Shown here: piece by piece, positions 10,108 through 17,938 of the stretch | How positions within the stretch are numbered: position 1 is the first letter of the stretch | Layout of the letters: every line of letters begins with the position of its first letter | Source of the DNA: a virus | Reading direction: 5' to 3' (one strand) | IMG/VR virus record: IMGVR_UViG_3300032397_002854 | Location: 1-21,620 of that record | DNA: 21,620 bases | The notes under the pieces: generated by a model | Told to the model about the DNA's origin: nothing | Database searches by the model: none | What the model saw: the letters and a program-made list of their open reading frames with translations, nothing else | Program-made: the position numbers and the translations under genes

Positions 10108-12017
10108 CGCCAAACCTGACTTGCCGATCTCCACAAAGAAGTCATATCACCCATATCCTTCGCAGTTACCTCATCGTATTTAAGAGGCACTTCATTATCA
10201 CTTCGTAATTCTTCCATATTATCCCGCTCCATCTGTCTGCGGAATGCCTCACGCGGGGTTCTATTCGCATTCGCTCCCAGAATCGCATCCAAATACTGAC
10301 GTTCGCGACTCATGCCCAATTCGAGCAACGGCGTGATCGTCATAACGTCTTTAATTCTGTCGCGGTCGGAAAGCATCCACGTCGAGAATTTCAGCGCAGT
10401 CACCAAATCGAAATGACTGACTCCCTGATATTGTCTGTGTGCTAATACCTCTTTCCCCTTGCGATCTTCGAACAAACGCATTTCTTCGAGTAAAAATTCA
10501 TCACAAACCGACACCATGCCTTTGTCAATAACAGTTTTAAGGTTATTTTTAAGGTCTATAGCGTTCTTTCTGTCGGTTCGGAAGCCCCACGGCACATAGG
10601 CGCGTTTCTTTGCTCCGCCTAATGACCTATAGACGCGCCTGGTGAGGTAAGATACCATCATTTCGTTATTTCCAGAGAATTTATCGACTAATATTTGCTT
10701 GAAAAAGTCATTTTTCTTGGAAAACTCGCCTGAAGAAATCTCACCAAGCAGATTTTCGAATCGTAATGAAAAGATGCGGCCGACATCGTTAATCTCAAAA
10801 ATCAAAAACCATTTATCATTCAATTGCGTGATTAAAAAGTTAAACAAGAAGTCGAATAAGTCGTCCGCAAGTGTTCCTGCGTGCATCCATTGAAATGCCT
10901 GACGAGTTACAAACGTATCCAGATCGCCTGCAATCTTTTTCTTTCGCACTGACAAGCCGACGACGGTGGAGAAATTCAGCCATTTGCCTTCGGACACATC
11001 GACACCGACGAGAAAAGTCTGGTCGCCAACTTGGTCGTAAATTCTCATCGGTTCGCCCGCGTAATCAGTATGCGGAACCCATTCGAACATCGGCGCAACC
11101 GGATGAAGTCTTGCCAACGTATCCTGGTTAAAAAAGCGACTGACGCCCGCCTGAATTTCGAACGAATTGTCGAATTCCTGCGCGAATCGTTCTGCACCGT
11201 TCTTGCCACCAACGGAAAGATCACGAATAGTCTGTTCTTTCCATCTGTCGTCTCTGCCTTTGCCTCTGGGGTCGACATCCTTCCAATGAATTTTTTCCAA
11301 AATCCATTTCGGATCGTAGAGCGGATTTTCTTCGCCGTCGATTTCCTTCTGTGTTTTGCGATACAAATCATAGAACAAATCCTTCCCGTTCGGCGTTGAT
11401 GATACCATCAGGCCGCCGTCCATCGACTGCATGATCGGGTAGTTACTCGTCCAGAATTCCGATTGTAATTCAGGCGTTGGAAGCCACGCGAATTCGTCCA
11501 AATACAATAGGGTCAACGATTCCGACCGTAAGCCTGATTTGGACGTTGCGGCACAAAATACGATTGTGCCGTCTTCCAATTCCAACTCGAATTTACTGTC
11601 GCTGATTGACGCAGAAAGGCGGAACATCTTCGGCAACTTTTCATACATTCCCGAAAAGCGGCGGAATATCTTTCTTGCGTTATCTTTCTTGTTTGCGAGA
11701 ATACCGACGTTTGACGATGAGGTGAACGTAATCAGCCAAAGAATAAAAACCATAACCAGCGTAGTTTTCGATGACTGTCTGGGTGACAATAACACTATAT
11801 ATTTTTTGCGCCAATGATCCTGCAATTCCTTCAAAATCTTTTTCTGTTTCGGGTAGATAACGTCTGCAAAATTCAACCACCCTCTTCCAGGTTCGGGATT
11901 GAATATCTGGACATACTTGATAAATTCAAGAATATTTTCGGAGCACTTCTTAAATATCTCCAGTTCGTCGGTGGTCAACGTGGGCAAGGACTGACGAATA
12001 ACTGGTTGAATGGGCAT
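10098..12017 (-). CDS. Terminase large subunit (T4 gp17-like)
   Basis: The 639-aa ATPase-nuclease drives DNA into the prohead and cuts the genome. The ATPase part shows Walker A SPRQSSKTT (78-86), Walker B TLLYLDEFA (169-177) and the coupling motif SSTPNG (206-211). The RNase H-like nuclease has acidic residues at D340 (VGVDVSEG), E408 (FEIND) and D537 (HFDLVTALKF). The Walker A has Ser where nearly all homologues have the Gly before the catalytic Lys. The length matches T4-type enzymes. The ATG is 2 nt after the stop of the metalloprotease gene. Confidence 0.96.
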   Translation of the reverse strand: MPIQPVIRQSLPTLTTDELEIFKKCSENILEFIKYVQIFNPEPGRGWLNFADVIYPKQKKILKELQDHWRKKYIVLLSPRQSSKTTLVMVFILWLITFTSSSNVGILANKKDNARKIFRRFSGMYEKLPKMFRLSASISDSKFELELEDGTIVFCAATSKSGLRSESLTLLYLDEFAWLPTPELQSEFWTSNYPIMQSMDGGLMVSSTPNGKDLFYDLYRKTQKEIDGEENPLYDPKWILEKIHWKDVDPRGKGRDDRWKEQTIRDLSVGGKNGAERFAQEFDNSFEIQAGVSRFFNQDTLARLHPVAPMFEWVPHTDYAGEPMRIYDQVGDQTFLVGVDVSEGKWLNFSTVVGLSVRKKKIAGDLDTFVTRQAFQWMHAGTLADDLFDFLFNFLITQLNDKWFLIFEINDVGRIFSLRFENLLGEISSGEFSKKNDFFKQILVDKFSGNNEMMVSYLTRRVYRSLGGAKKRAYVPWGFRTDRKNAIDLKNNLKTVIDKGMVSVCDEFLLEEMRLFEDRKGKEVLAHRQYQGVSHFDLVTALKFSTWMLSDRDRIKDVMTITPLLELGMSRERQYLDAILGANANRTPREAFRRQMERDNMEELRSDNEVPLKYDEVTAKDMGDMTSLWRSASQVWRKR

Positions 12018-12019
12018 TT

Positions 12020-12745
12020 TTAATCCTTTTGTTTTGCTATCGCTTTTTCGAATTTATCTTTCATCAACACATAAAATCCATAAAGTCGGCGATGAAAATG
12101 TTTTTTATTTTTTTCATTTAAATCACTATAAAAAGACCCTTGTTTCATAAATGGACGTAAAAAATTTAAAAAAGCCGAAAATGATCCAAAAATTAATTTT
12201 TTATATTTGTCCTTTTCTCCGATTAATGTTTTTACGTTTTCACGAAAAAACTGTTCAAAATCGTGTGTCAATTCTTGATAATAAGCGTTGCTCTCCGACG
12301 GAGTATTGACATAATCTTCCATCCTGCCTGCTTTTTGAAGACTAACGGTGTTTTCATCATATTTCAAGGTATATCGCTTTTTATCCAAATAATGAATAAA
12401 TTCGTGCACAAAACTCTTTTCCAGTGTGCTGTTTTTAAAAATATCCTCCTTCATTTTCATTTCCGGCATTAAACAATAAACAACGATGACATATTTATCT
12501 TTTTTATTATGATAATGTCCGAATGAGGCAGTAACCCCATTGGCTGAATCTTGTTTTCTTGCTAAAAGCAAATCCAAATCGTTATATTTTTTATTAACGT
12601 ATTCCAATGACAATATTAATGTAGTGCGGCCTTCCGTAATAGTCCATAAAGAATCTGGTAATTTTCCTGCTTTTTTCCAGACATTGGCCGCCTCGATTCT
12701 TCGAGCGTGGTCTTTTTCTGCGTCTTCTATTATTTTAAATTTCAT
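12020..12745 (-). CDS. Zinc metalloprotease with MKFKIIE head tag
   Basis: The 241-aa product has the zincin motif HEFIH (114-118) in SFVHEFIHYLD, with a candidate third ligand E151 (PSESNAYYQE). The start MKFKIIE|D matches the T4 prohead-protease site (I/L-x-E) and is shared with four neighbours, so it may be carried in the head and injected. The C-terminal half is helical and basic. The ATG overlaps the stop of the coiled-coil gene (ATGA). Being directly before the terminase suggests late expression. A host-takeover or cell-wall role is only inference. Confidence 0.75.
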   Translation of the reverse strand: MKFKIIEDAEKDHARRIEAANVWKKAGKLPDSLWTITEGRTTLILSLEYVNKKYNDLDLLLARKQDSANGVTASFGHYHNKKDKYVIVVYCLMPEMKMKEDIFKNSTLEKSFVHEFIHYLDKKRYTLKYDENTVSLQKAGRMEDYVNTPSESNAYYQELTHDFEQFFRENVKTLIGEKDKYKKLIFGSFSAFLNFLRPFMKQGSFYSDLNEKNKKHFHRRLYGFYVLMKDKFEKAIAKQKD

Positions 12746-13080
12746 CCCTTCTTTCCGCCCTCAACCATTCGTAGGATTGCGTCCTTCGATCCTTTGATGC
12801 CTTCGGGCGTAGCGCCCTGTGATTGCGCATCGTCCAATTCAAGCAACGTATTGATTTCGTTCTCAATTTCATTTCTGGTTTTTAATAGGTCGTTAAGTCT
12901 TGACAAAAGCGACGCAATACCAGCAATATGCTTACCATCGACTTTTGCTTCGTTCGCTTCGTAGAGTTCGCCATAATGCTTCGTGGTGATTTCGTATAGC
13001 TTCGTCGTTTGATCGAGAGTCGTTTCGATATCTCTCAACGTTCTCTTTTTTTCAGCAATCTTTTCTTCGACACTTTTCAT
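12742..13080 (-). CDS. Coiled-coil protein, candidate small terminase
   Basis: The 112-aa product is almost all heptad-rich helix (about residues 3-88), then a short QSQGATPEG linker. Its place between the neck protein and the large terminase matches T4 gp16, which has a central coiled coil and forms a ring on DNA. No sequence signature proves this. Both ends use ATGA overlaps, so it is translationally coupled with its neighbours. Unlike them it lacks the MKFKxxE start. Confidence 0.6.
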   Translation of the reverse strand: MKSVEEKIAEKKRTLRDIETTLDQTTKLYEITTKHYGELYEANEAKVDGKHIAGIASLLSRLNDLLKTRNEIENEINTLLELDDAQSQGATPEGIKGSKDAILRMVEGGKKG

Positions 13081-13541
13081 TTAGACATCCTTTTTAAAAA
13101 TTCTTTTGGTTCGTAAAAACTGTCTTGATAATAAACAAAAATTATTTTTGTTTCATTTGCATTTTTTATATATGCGTGAATATCATCAAAATCGACATAA
13201 TCGCCCAATGGACTGATTCCCAAAACCACACCTTCTTCTCCAGCATAATCAAGAGCACTATTAAAATCACTTGTAACATTTACTCCGTTGGAAACACTCT
13301 CTACGGAGCCGTCATACCACGGAACGGTATTTTTAATCCAATCTTCAATTTCTTCTTCCTGCATATCGAAGTATTCATCACCAATCGCGTATTCGACAAT
13401 CGTAGGGTCTATTGGCATTTGTTCTGTTTTGGCGGAAGGTTGTAATCCATTGGGAATAGCCGAAATTGCTTCTCCTATGGTTACTCCTCTATAATATTCG
13501 GCGGAGGAATCGTCCAATCCTTCTTTTATTACGAATTTCAT
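13077..13541 (-). CDS. Possible ADP-ribosyltransferase-like head protein (MKFVIKE tag)
   Basis: The 154-aa product starts MKFVIKE|G, fitting I-x-E prohead cleavage. EYYRGV (R18), then GLQPS, then VNVTSDFNSALDYA (89-100) and a terminal FYEPKEF (E144/E147) resemble the order R, S-T-S, E of R-S-E ADP-ribosyltransferases. The final E-x-E is not exact, so the fold is a suggestion. T4 packs a comparable enzyme (Alt) in its head. The ribosome site is weak; the ATG is 2 nt after the preceding stop, so coupling is likely. Confidence 0.6.
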   Translation of the reverse strand: MKFVIKEGLDDSSAEYYRGVTIGEAISAIPNGLQPSAKTEQMPIDPTIVEYAIGDEYFDMQEEEIEDWIKNTVPWYDGSVESVSNGVNVTSDFNSALDYAGEEGVVLGISPLGDYVDFDDIHAYIKNANETKIIFVYYQDSFYEPKEFLKRMSK

Positions 13542-13543
13542 TT

Positions 13544-13855
13544 TTATGCGGTTTTCAAGGATTCCTTATCATCCTCTTTTTCTTCGTCGTCTTCTTTCTC
13601 TTCGTCGTCTTTTTCTTCGTCGTCCTTTTCGCCCTCTTTCGGCTGATCCCCACTCTCCATCTTTTTCAATTTTGTATAGTATTCTACGTCTTCCCCCAAA
13701 TGATCGAGCGCAATTCGGATCACGGAAATAGGACAGTTATCCATTGAGTCTGCGTGTTCTCGCTCCACTTCGAATCCTTGTTTCAGGACTTCCCAGAATT
13801 TCTCTTCCGACTCAAAAGAACCTTTTAAATCGCCTTCCAATAGTTTAAATTTCAT
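13544..13855 (-). CDS. DUF5661-like protein with acidic repeat tail and MKFKLLE tag
   Basis: The 103-aa product begins MKFKLLE|G. The central part, E-x-E-H-A-D then IALDHLGEDVEYYTKLKKME, resembles DUF5661, small proteins of phages with A-x-DHL-x-E-x-x-x-YY-x-x-L. The last ~30 residues are a charged low-complexity run of DDEEK/EDDEE units encoded by imperfect 15-bp repeats. The start was placed at the MKFKLLE Met, which has AGGAG upstream; an upstream in-frame ATG overlaps the previous gene. Confidence 0.72.
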   Translation of the reverse strand: MKFKLLEGDLKGSFESEEKFWEVLKQGFEVEREHADSMDNCPISVIRIALDHLGEDVEYYTKLKKMESGDQPKEGEKDDEEKDDEEKEDDEEKEDDKESLKTA

Positions 13856-13865
13856 TCTATTTCTC

Positions 13866-14105
13866 CTATCGAGTAAATTTCCAATCATCGGAAGATTCGT
13901 TCCAATGATTTAATAATTTATCCAATTCATCGGCATGGTGAACATATATCGAATGCGTCCCTTTTTTTCCTGATGGCACGTGAAACCAATTATAAACAAA
14001 ATGCATCCAGCCACCATCATATAATTCATCTTGAAGAACAGGGGGAGTCATATAATCTACGCCTGCTTCGTGATAAACATTACTTTCTGTAATTTTAAAT
14101 TTCAT
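13866..14105 (-). CDS. Small head-operon protein with MKFKITE tag
   Basis: The 79-aa product starts MKFKITE|S. The rest is Trp/His/Tyr-rich with an HFVYNWFHVPSG hairpin-like core; no family recognised. The start at 14105 overlaps the upstream stop (ATGA) and has GGAGG upstream. The shared tag with four neighbours suggests it is an internal head protein. Confidence 0.7.
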   Translation of the reverse strand: MKFKITESNVYHEAGVDYMTPPVLQDELYDGGWMHFVYNWFHVPSGKKGTHSIYVHHADELDKLLNHWNESSDDWKFTR

Positions 14106-14536
14106 TGAAATATTTCCTCCCCGAATTCCGCGTCCCAATCTGTCAATTTTTGCGTTATGTCCGTTGTGATGGGAACAGTTTTATCTATTTCCTCTGGCAT
14201 CACTCTGCCTATTTTTTTCAGCCAGTCGCCCTTCTTGCTCGCCTGAGACATCGGATCATTTTCGTCTATTTCCCAATCGCTTGACTTTTTAAAACGCAGG
14301 ACTGATATTTTTCCTGTGCCAATATTTTTATTAAAATCCCAATCCATTCTTGCCGCCCATCTGATCGCATCTTTAAGATCGGTGAATGCGTAAACTTCGC
14401 CCTGGCCGTATCTGTCGCCGCCACCCTTCACCCAGTTGCTCGTTTGCATCGGCAGCAAACCTTTCTTTTGAATTAATGGTACTTTATCAGTATGCGTAAC
14501 GTGATAGAGATAGTTTTCAAGAAGTTTAAATTTCAT
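14102..14536 (-). CDS. ADP-ribosyltransferase-fold candidate with MKFKLLE tag
   Basis: The 144-aa product starts MKFKLLE|N. LYHVTHTDKVPLIQKKGLLP (H12) followed by GEVYAFTDLKDAIRWA (Y49) and VMPEEI (E115/E116) matches the H-Y-E pattern of small ADP-ribosyltransferase/KptA-like folds. That makes it a possible counterpart of the T4 head enzyme Alt, but I cannot confirm the fold. It is coupled at both ends by ATGA overlaps, after the neck gene and before the MKFKITE gene. Confidence 0.68.
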   Translation of the reverse strand: MKFKLLENYLYHVTHTDKVPLIQKKGLLPMQTSNWVKGGGDRYGQGEVYAFTDLKDAIRWAARMDWDFNKNIGTGKISVLRFKKSSDWEIDENDPMSQASKKGDWLKKIGRVMPEEIDKTVPITTDITQKLTDWDAEFGEEIFQ

Positions 14537-15276
14537 ACAATAAACCCCTTAAATATTTTTGAAAAAATTTCCCACGAAAGAAAAGCGAATGGGAGCCACG
14601 CATAGTTACCAAATGGATTTTCACCAGGTTTATACGTATGCAATTCCTCGCACTTCGCCTCGATCCCCGCAACAACTTGTCCGGGCTGAGGATCACCAAT
14701 CCAACCCGAAGCGCCGCCCTGTTCAACTGCTTCAGCAATCTCATCAGGCGCCCAACCTGGTTCCGTAACATCATTCGTAACATCGGCATCAGCGCTGTCC
14801 TCGCGCCACGTCTTAGCGGTCATTTTCCACGTCAATTTATTGCCCCAAAAATTTGCATCACTATCAACCACATTAACCACTTCGAACATCAATTTAACGT
14901 GCTCGATATAAAACAAATCGCCAATTCTTGGCATCGCAACTTTGGTAATCTCCGTCCAATATGTTTTTTCGATGATTAAATTGACTTCATCGAGAATTTG
15001 GATGCCGTATCTCTGGTTTTCGATCATTTCTTCAAGATACTGGAATACTGCTTTGATCGGGATAGGGCGGCACCATTTCTTATCTGCTTTTTCCAAGAAA
15101 ACCGGATCCATTCCAGCGTTCGGGTCTTGCAAACGATACCAATTTACAAAGAGTCCGCCGACTTTATTATATTCTTGCAAAAAGCTTATTACAGTTGCAG
15201 TATCGGTATTTTCCTCTTGATGAAAATAATCGAGGTCGAGAGGACGCTCTGTATCAATGGTTTGATCTTCTGCCAT
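14533..15276 (-). CDS. Candidate neck protein (T4 gp14-like)
   Basis: The 247-aa product has the order YGIQILDEVNLIIEKTYW...MPRIGDLFYIEHVKLMFEVVNV, which resembles T4 gp14 head-completion/neck proteins (a PRIGD-like motif followed by an F-E-V strand). Gene order agrees: neck, small terminase, large terminase. It is the first gene of the leftward head operon; a late-type motif lies 6 nt before the ATG. Identity is moderate, based on pattern and synteny. Confidence 0.6.
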   Translation of the reverse strand: MAEDQTIDTERPLDLDYFHQEENTDTATVISFLQEYNKVGGLFVNWYRLQDPNAGMDPVFLEKADKKWCRPIPIKAVFQYLEEMIENQRYGIQILDEVNLIIEKTYWTEITKVAMPRIGDLFYIEHVKLMFEVVNVVDSDANFWGNKLTWKMTAKTWREDSADADVTNDVTEPGWAPDEIAEAVEQGGASGWIGDPQPGQVVAGIEAKCEELHTYKPGENPFGNYAWLPFAFLSWEIFSKIFKGFIV

Positions 15277-15282
15277 ACCTTT

Positions 15283-15295
15283 ATTTATTGATTTT
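15283..15295 (-). promoter_or_regulatory. Late-promoter candidate (variant)
   Basis: On the minus strand it reads AAAATCAATAAATA-like, one base off the consensus, just before the neck gene. It faces away from the plus-strand motif at 15301, making a divergent pair. Confidence 0.4.
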
Positions 15296-15300
15296 GAACA

Positions 15301-15313
15301 AAAACACTAAATA
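15301..15313 (+). promoter_or_regulatory. Late-promoter candidate AAAACnnTAAATA
   Basis: AAAACACTAAATA, 90 nt before the HNH gene at 15403. The 18-nt block is identical to 7447-7464. Confidence 0.5.
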
Positions 15314-15341
15314 ATAGTGTAGGGACAGGGGTCATTCCCTT

Positions 15342-15392
15342 TTTGAAAAGCCAACCCTTTTCAAATTACCTACCTAATTTAAACTTGGTTGG
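15342..15392 (+). promoter_or_regulatory. Leader hairpin/pseudoknot of HNH gene
   Basis: TTTGAAAAG/CTTTTCAAA is a perfect 9-bp stem whose 6-nt loop CCAACC is fully complementary to GGTTGG at 15387-15392, directly before the GGGG ribosome site. This would hide the ribosome site in a pseudoknot. Confidence 0.55.
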
Positions 15393-15402
15393 GGGTTTTA
15401 AA

Positions 15403-15930
15403 ATGGCAAAGAAAATGGGGTATACAGAGGAAGAAAGAAAAGAAGCAAAAAGCAAGAGAGATAAAAAAAACTACATAAATTGCCGAGAAGAAAAACTCAA
15501 ATGTGTGAAAAAATATTATCAAAATCATAAAAAAGAAAGACTCGAATATGCTAAAGAATATCAAAAAAATCATCAAAAAGAAATAAACGAATATAAAAGG
15601 GAATACGCTAATAATAGATTAAAAACTGATATTAATTTTAAACTCATTAATTATTTGCGCAGTAGATTATACAAAGCTATTAAAAATAATCAGAAAGTAG
15701 GTTCGGCAGTCAAAGATGCGGGTTGCTCCGTCCTTGAATTAAAAACACACTTAGAAAAACAATTTCAACTAGGAATGTCTTGGGACAATTATGGAAAATG
15801 GCATATTGACCACATCATTCCGTTATCAAAGTTTAATCTTGGGAATAGAGAAGAAATTTTAGTAGCCTGTCATTATACCAATCTCCAACCGTTATGGGCA
15901 GAAGAGAATTTAAGCAAAGGTAATAAATAA
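15403..15930 (+). CDS. HNH homing endonuclease
   Basis: The 175-aa product has a basic helical N-terminus with repeats of the type N-H-x-K-E-x-x-E-Y (about 30-75) and a C-terminal HNH motif: WHIDHIIPLSKFNL, CHYTNLQPLWAEENLSKG (about 134-173). The start at 15403 has GGGGG 7 nt upstream; longer forms would begin inside the leader hairpin. It interrupts two minus-strand structural units, and its stop abuts the end of the opposing 71-aa gene. Confidence 0.85.
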   Translation: MAKKMGYTEEERKEAKSKRDKKNYINCREEKLKCVKKYYQNHKKERLEYAKEYQKNHQKEINEYKREYANNRLKTDINFKLINYLRSRLYKAIKNNQKVGSAVKDAGCSVLELKTHLEKQFQLGMSWDNYGKWHIDHIIPLSKFNLGNREEILVACHYTNLQPLWAEENLSKGNK

Positions 15931-16146
15931 TTATTTAAATTCTATATTTTCTTCGATTTCTTTCGTCAATTGTTCGAGCAAACCTTTTAATTCGTTATAT
16001 TTTTGCGGAGAAAAGTTCAAATCTTTCATGCTTTTCAGGATTTTGTCCTTCAGCAGAAGCAACTGAATGAGTATATCGACTGCTTCTTTTCTGCGTGTTT
16101 GCCTCTCGTAATATAACCTTGTTTGGGTATCAAGGTGGGAGAACAT
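15931..16146 (-). CDS. Small helical protein, 71 aa, unknown
   Basis: MFSHLDTQTRLYYERQTRRK leads into amphipathic helices likely to form a coiled coil (about 22-68). Its ATG directly abuts the stop of the 129-aa gene, so it is the last member of the response-regulator operon. No family recognised. Confidence 0.65.
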   Translation of the reverse strand: MFSHLDTQTRLYYERQTRRKEAVDILIQLLLLKDKILKSMKDLNFSPQKYNELKGLLEQLTKEIEENIEFK

Positions 16147-16536
16147 TTATTTTTTTATGACTCTTCTGATACTATCAAGTAATTCCAAAAGATTTCTCGA
16201 TATCCTCTCAAGTCCTTCTTCTACCCTCACCCCGCAAACTTTTACAGTATAAACTTCCGTTTTGACATCTTCAATGATTTCCCTATTTTTTGTAAGTCTA
16301 TTAAAAATATCAGTTAAAATATTTTTTTGTGAAATTGGGCAGTCTATTTGTATTTTGGTTAATAAAATATTTAACTGTTCTTCTGATATTGTTGCGGGTT
16401 CTGATTTATTTTTTTTAAACTGCAAAAATAACCAAATGTAAATGGGAATTAATGCGGATAATATGATGACCACTCCCGCCCAATTCACCGCAGAAATAGC
16501 CGCCCCAACCTTTTCAACAGTTCCTGGATCTATCAT
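16147..16536 (-). CDS. Membrane-anchored coiled-coil protein, 129 aa
   Basis: A membrane span at about 18-40 (WAGVVIILSALIPIYIWLFL) is followed by KKNKSE and a long helical cytoplasmic or periplasmic part. AGGAG lies 12 nt before the ATG. It starts 1 nt after the response-regulator gene ends, so they are co-transcribed. Possible roles include a membrane partner of the response regulator or a spanin-like lysis factor; I cannot decide. Confidence 0.68.
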   Translation of the reverse strand: MIDPGTVEKVGAAISAVNWAGVVIILSALIPIYIWLFLQFKKNKSEPATISEEQLNILLTKIQIDCPISQKNILTDIFNRLTKNREIIEDVKTEVYTVKVCGVRVEEGLERISRNLLELLDSIRRVIKK

Positions 16537-16537
16537 A

Positions 16538-17428
16538 TTATTTATTTCTCCTATTGTTTTGTATTAAATCTTCTAAATCTGTTCTTATCAATTCCAATTC
16601 TTTATCCAAAATTTCTAATTCTTTATTTTTTATTATACCAAGTTCAATTTCGGCCTGTTTGCGCTCGGTGATGTCCTGACTAATGGTTTGAAACTGCTGA
16701 ACACCATTCCAAAGAATTGCCTTGCGGAAAACTTGAAGATAGCGAATTTCGCCATTTTTCCTGACAATTTCAATTCCATATTCACTTGGCCCAAAACCTC
16801 CTAAATTTCTGGTTTCTTTTCTATGTTTGAATTCGGCATAACTTTTAGGAGTATAGCGTTTGTAAGTCGGCACTTTATTCAGTTCCGTAATATCGTCGTA
16901 TCCATAGAAATAAAGAAATTGGCGATTCGCATAAAGAGTCTCATCATCTTCGGTCAAAATACGAACGCCCAATGGAGATTCATCTAACGAACGATGAAAA
17001 TTCTCTTCCATTCTACGTAGCGTCGCTTCCGCTTCAGCATGTTTATTCCGCAAACTCTGTTTTTCTAACGCATTCATGACTGCTTCGCCCAGTCGAGCCA
17101 GTCGGTCTTTCAGCAAATAGTCATCTGCCCCCTGCTTCATACATTCGACTGCAACTTCTTCGCTGACTGCGCCGGTGACGATGATAAACAGAATCTTGGG
17201 AATTTTTTCCCTAATCAAATCGAGCGCTTGCAAAGCATCAAAATTCGGCAGTTTGAAATCGGCCAGAATCAAATTGGGTTTGAATAATTCCAGCGCTTTA
17301 ATGAAACTTTCGCCGTCGTCCGCCCTCTCACTTGTAAAAATGATACCAGCTTTACGAAGTTCACGTTCCATTAACTCGGCATCGCTGGGCACGTCTTCCA
17401 GTAATAAAATGCGCAAGGGTTCAACCAT
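16538..17428 (-). CDS. Response regulator receiver-PAS protein
   Basis: The 296-aa product has an intact receiver domain (about 5-120): acidic pocket E11/D12, phospho-acceptor D57 (LILADFKLP), T85 (VTG) and K107 (LLKDR). A coiled linker (125-142) leads to a PAS domain (about 143-260) with the PAC ending DITERKQAE, then a terminal coiled coil. There is no kinase or DNA-binding output. It probably modulates host two-component signalling or forms part of a host-state sensor. Such a protein in a phage structural region is unusual; the sequence resembles bacterial proteins, suggesting acquisition from a host. Confidence 0.93.
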   Translation of the reverse strand: MVEPLRILLLEDVPSDAELMERELRKAGIIFTSERADDGESFIKALELFKPNLILADFKLPNFDALQALDLIREKIPKILFIIVTGAVSEEVAVECMKQGADDYLLKDRLARLGEAVMNALEKQSLRNKHAEAEATLRRMEENFHRSLDESPLGVRILTEDDETLYANRQFLYFYGYDDITELNKVPTYKRYTPKSYAEFKHRKETRNLGGFGPSEYGIEIVRKNGEIRYLQVFRKAILWNGVQQFQTISQDITERKQAEIELGIIKNKELEILDKELELIRTDLEDLIQNNRRNK

Positions 17429-17474
17429 ATTTTAATACCCCAAATACTGATTTATCCATATTTTCTATCCTAAT

Positions 17475-17906
17475 TTATTTTCCAAACAAATGTATTATCC
17501 CAAGTATCAAACTGATTCCCGCCAGCAACCAGCCAAAATAAACTTGCGCCGTGCTCGCTTTTCCTTTGGCAGTATCAATATCAGTTTTCAAAATCGCATA
17601 CGATTGCAAGTGCTCATCAAATTCGCGCCGAGCGATGGCTAACGATGCACATTTCTCAAGTGTTTTGATATCATCAACCACCTGTTGAAGAGACATATCG
17701 AACTTTTCCCTGGTCAAGAATGTTTTTTGCGCATCATTCAGAGAGGAGCGAAACTCATTCATCGTATCCAAACGAGCGGATAGTGTTTTTTCTGCTTTGT
17801 CAATCGCCCGTTCTGCAACCATAAACCGCAAATCAACATATTCTCTTAGCGAGACGAACATATCATCATTGCGCTTCTGTTGTTTAGTTTCTTCTTGTGT
17901 CGTCAA
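17475..17906 (-). CDS. Coiled-coil protein with C-terminal membrane anchor
   Basis: The 143-aa product is a long coiled coil (about 15-115) followed by a membrane span (about 122-140, YFGWLLAGISLILGIIHLF). LREYVDLRF..ERA..KAEKTL..RLDTMNEFR is a pattern I associate with phage and prophage hypothetical proteins. The start is TTG with AGAGG 11 nt upstream; the first internal ATG is at residue 16. First gene of the operon led by the late-type motif at 17939-17951. Confidence 0.72.
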   Translation of the reverse strand: MTTQEETKQQKRNDDMFVSLREYVDLRFMVAERAIDKAEKTLSARLDTMNEFRSSLNDAQKTFLTREKFDMSLQQVVDDIKTLEKCASLAIARREFDEHLQSYAILKTDIDTAKGKASTAQVYFGWLLAGISLILGIIHLFGK

Positions 17907-17938
17907 TTCTTATACCTCTATAAATATATTTTCATATC

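Noticed and set aside
11045-11399. Frames overlapping the terminase on both strands
   Set aside because: They lie in the middle of an intact, motif-bearing terminase and have no ribosome sites.
14526-14789. 87-aa minus-strand frame inside the neck gene
   Set aside because: It is out of frame within the neck gene, which is coupled to its neighbour by ATGA.
6461-17928. Every ATAAATA as a T4-type late promoter
   Set aside because: A 7-mer this AT-rich is expected many times by chance here; only the longer AAAACnnTAAATA motif was kept.
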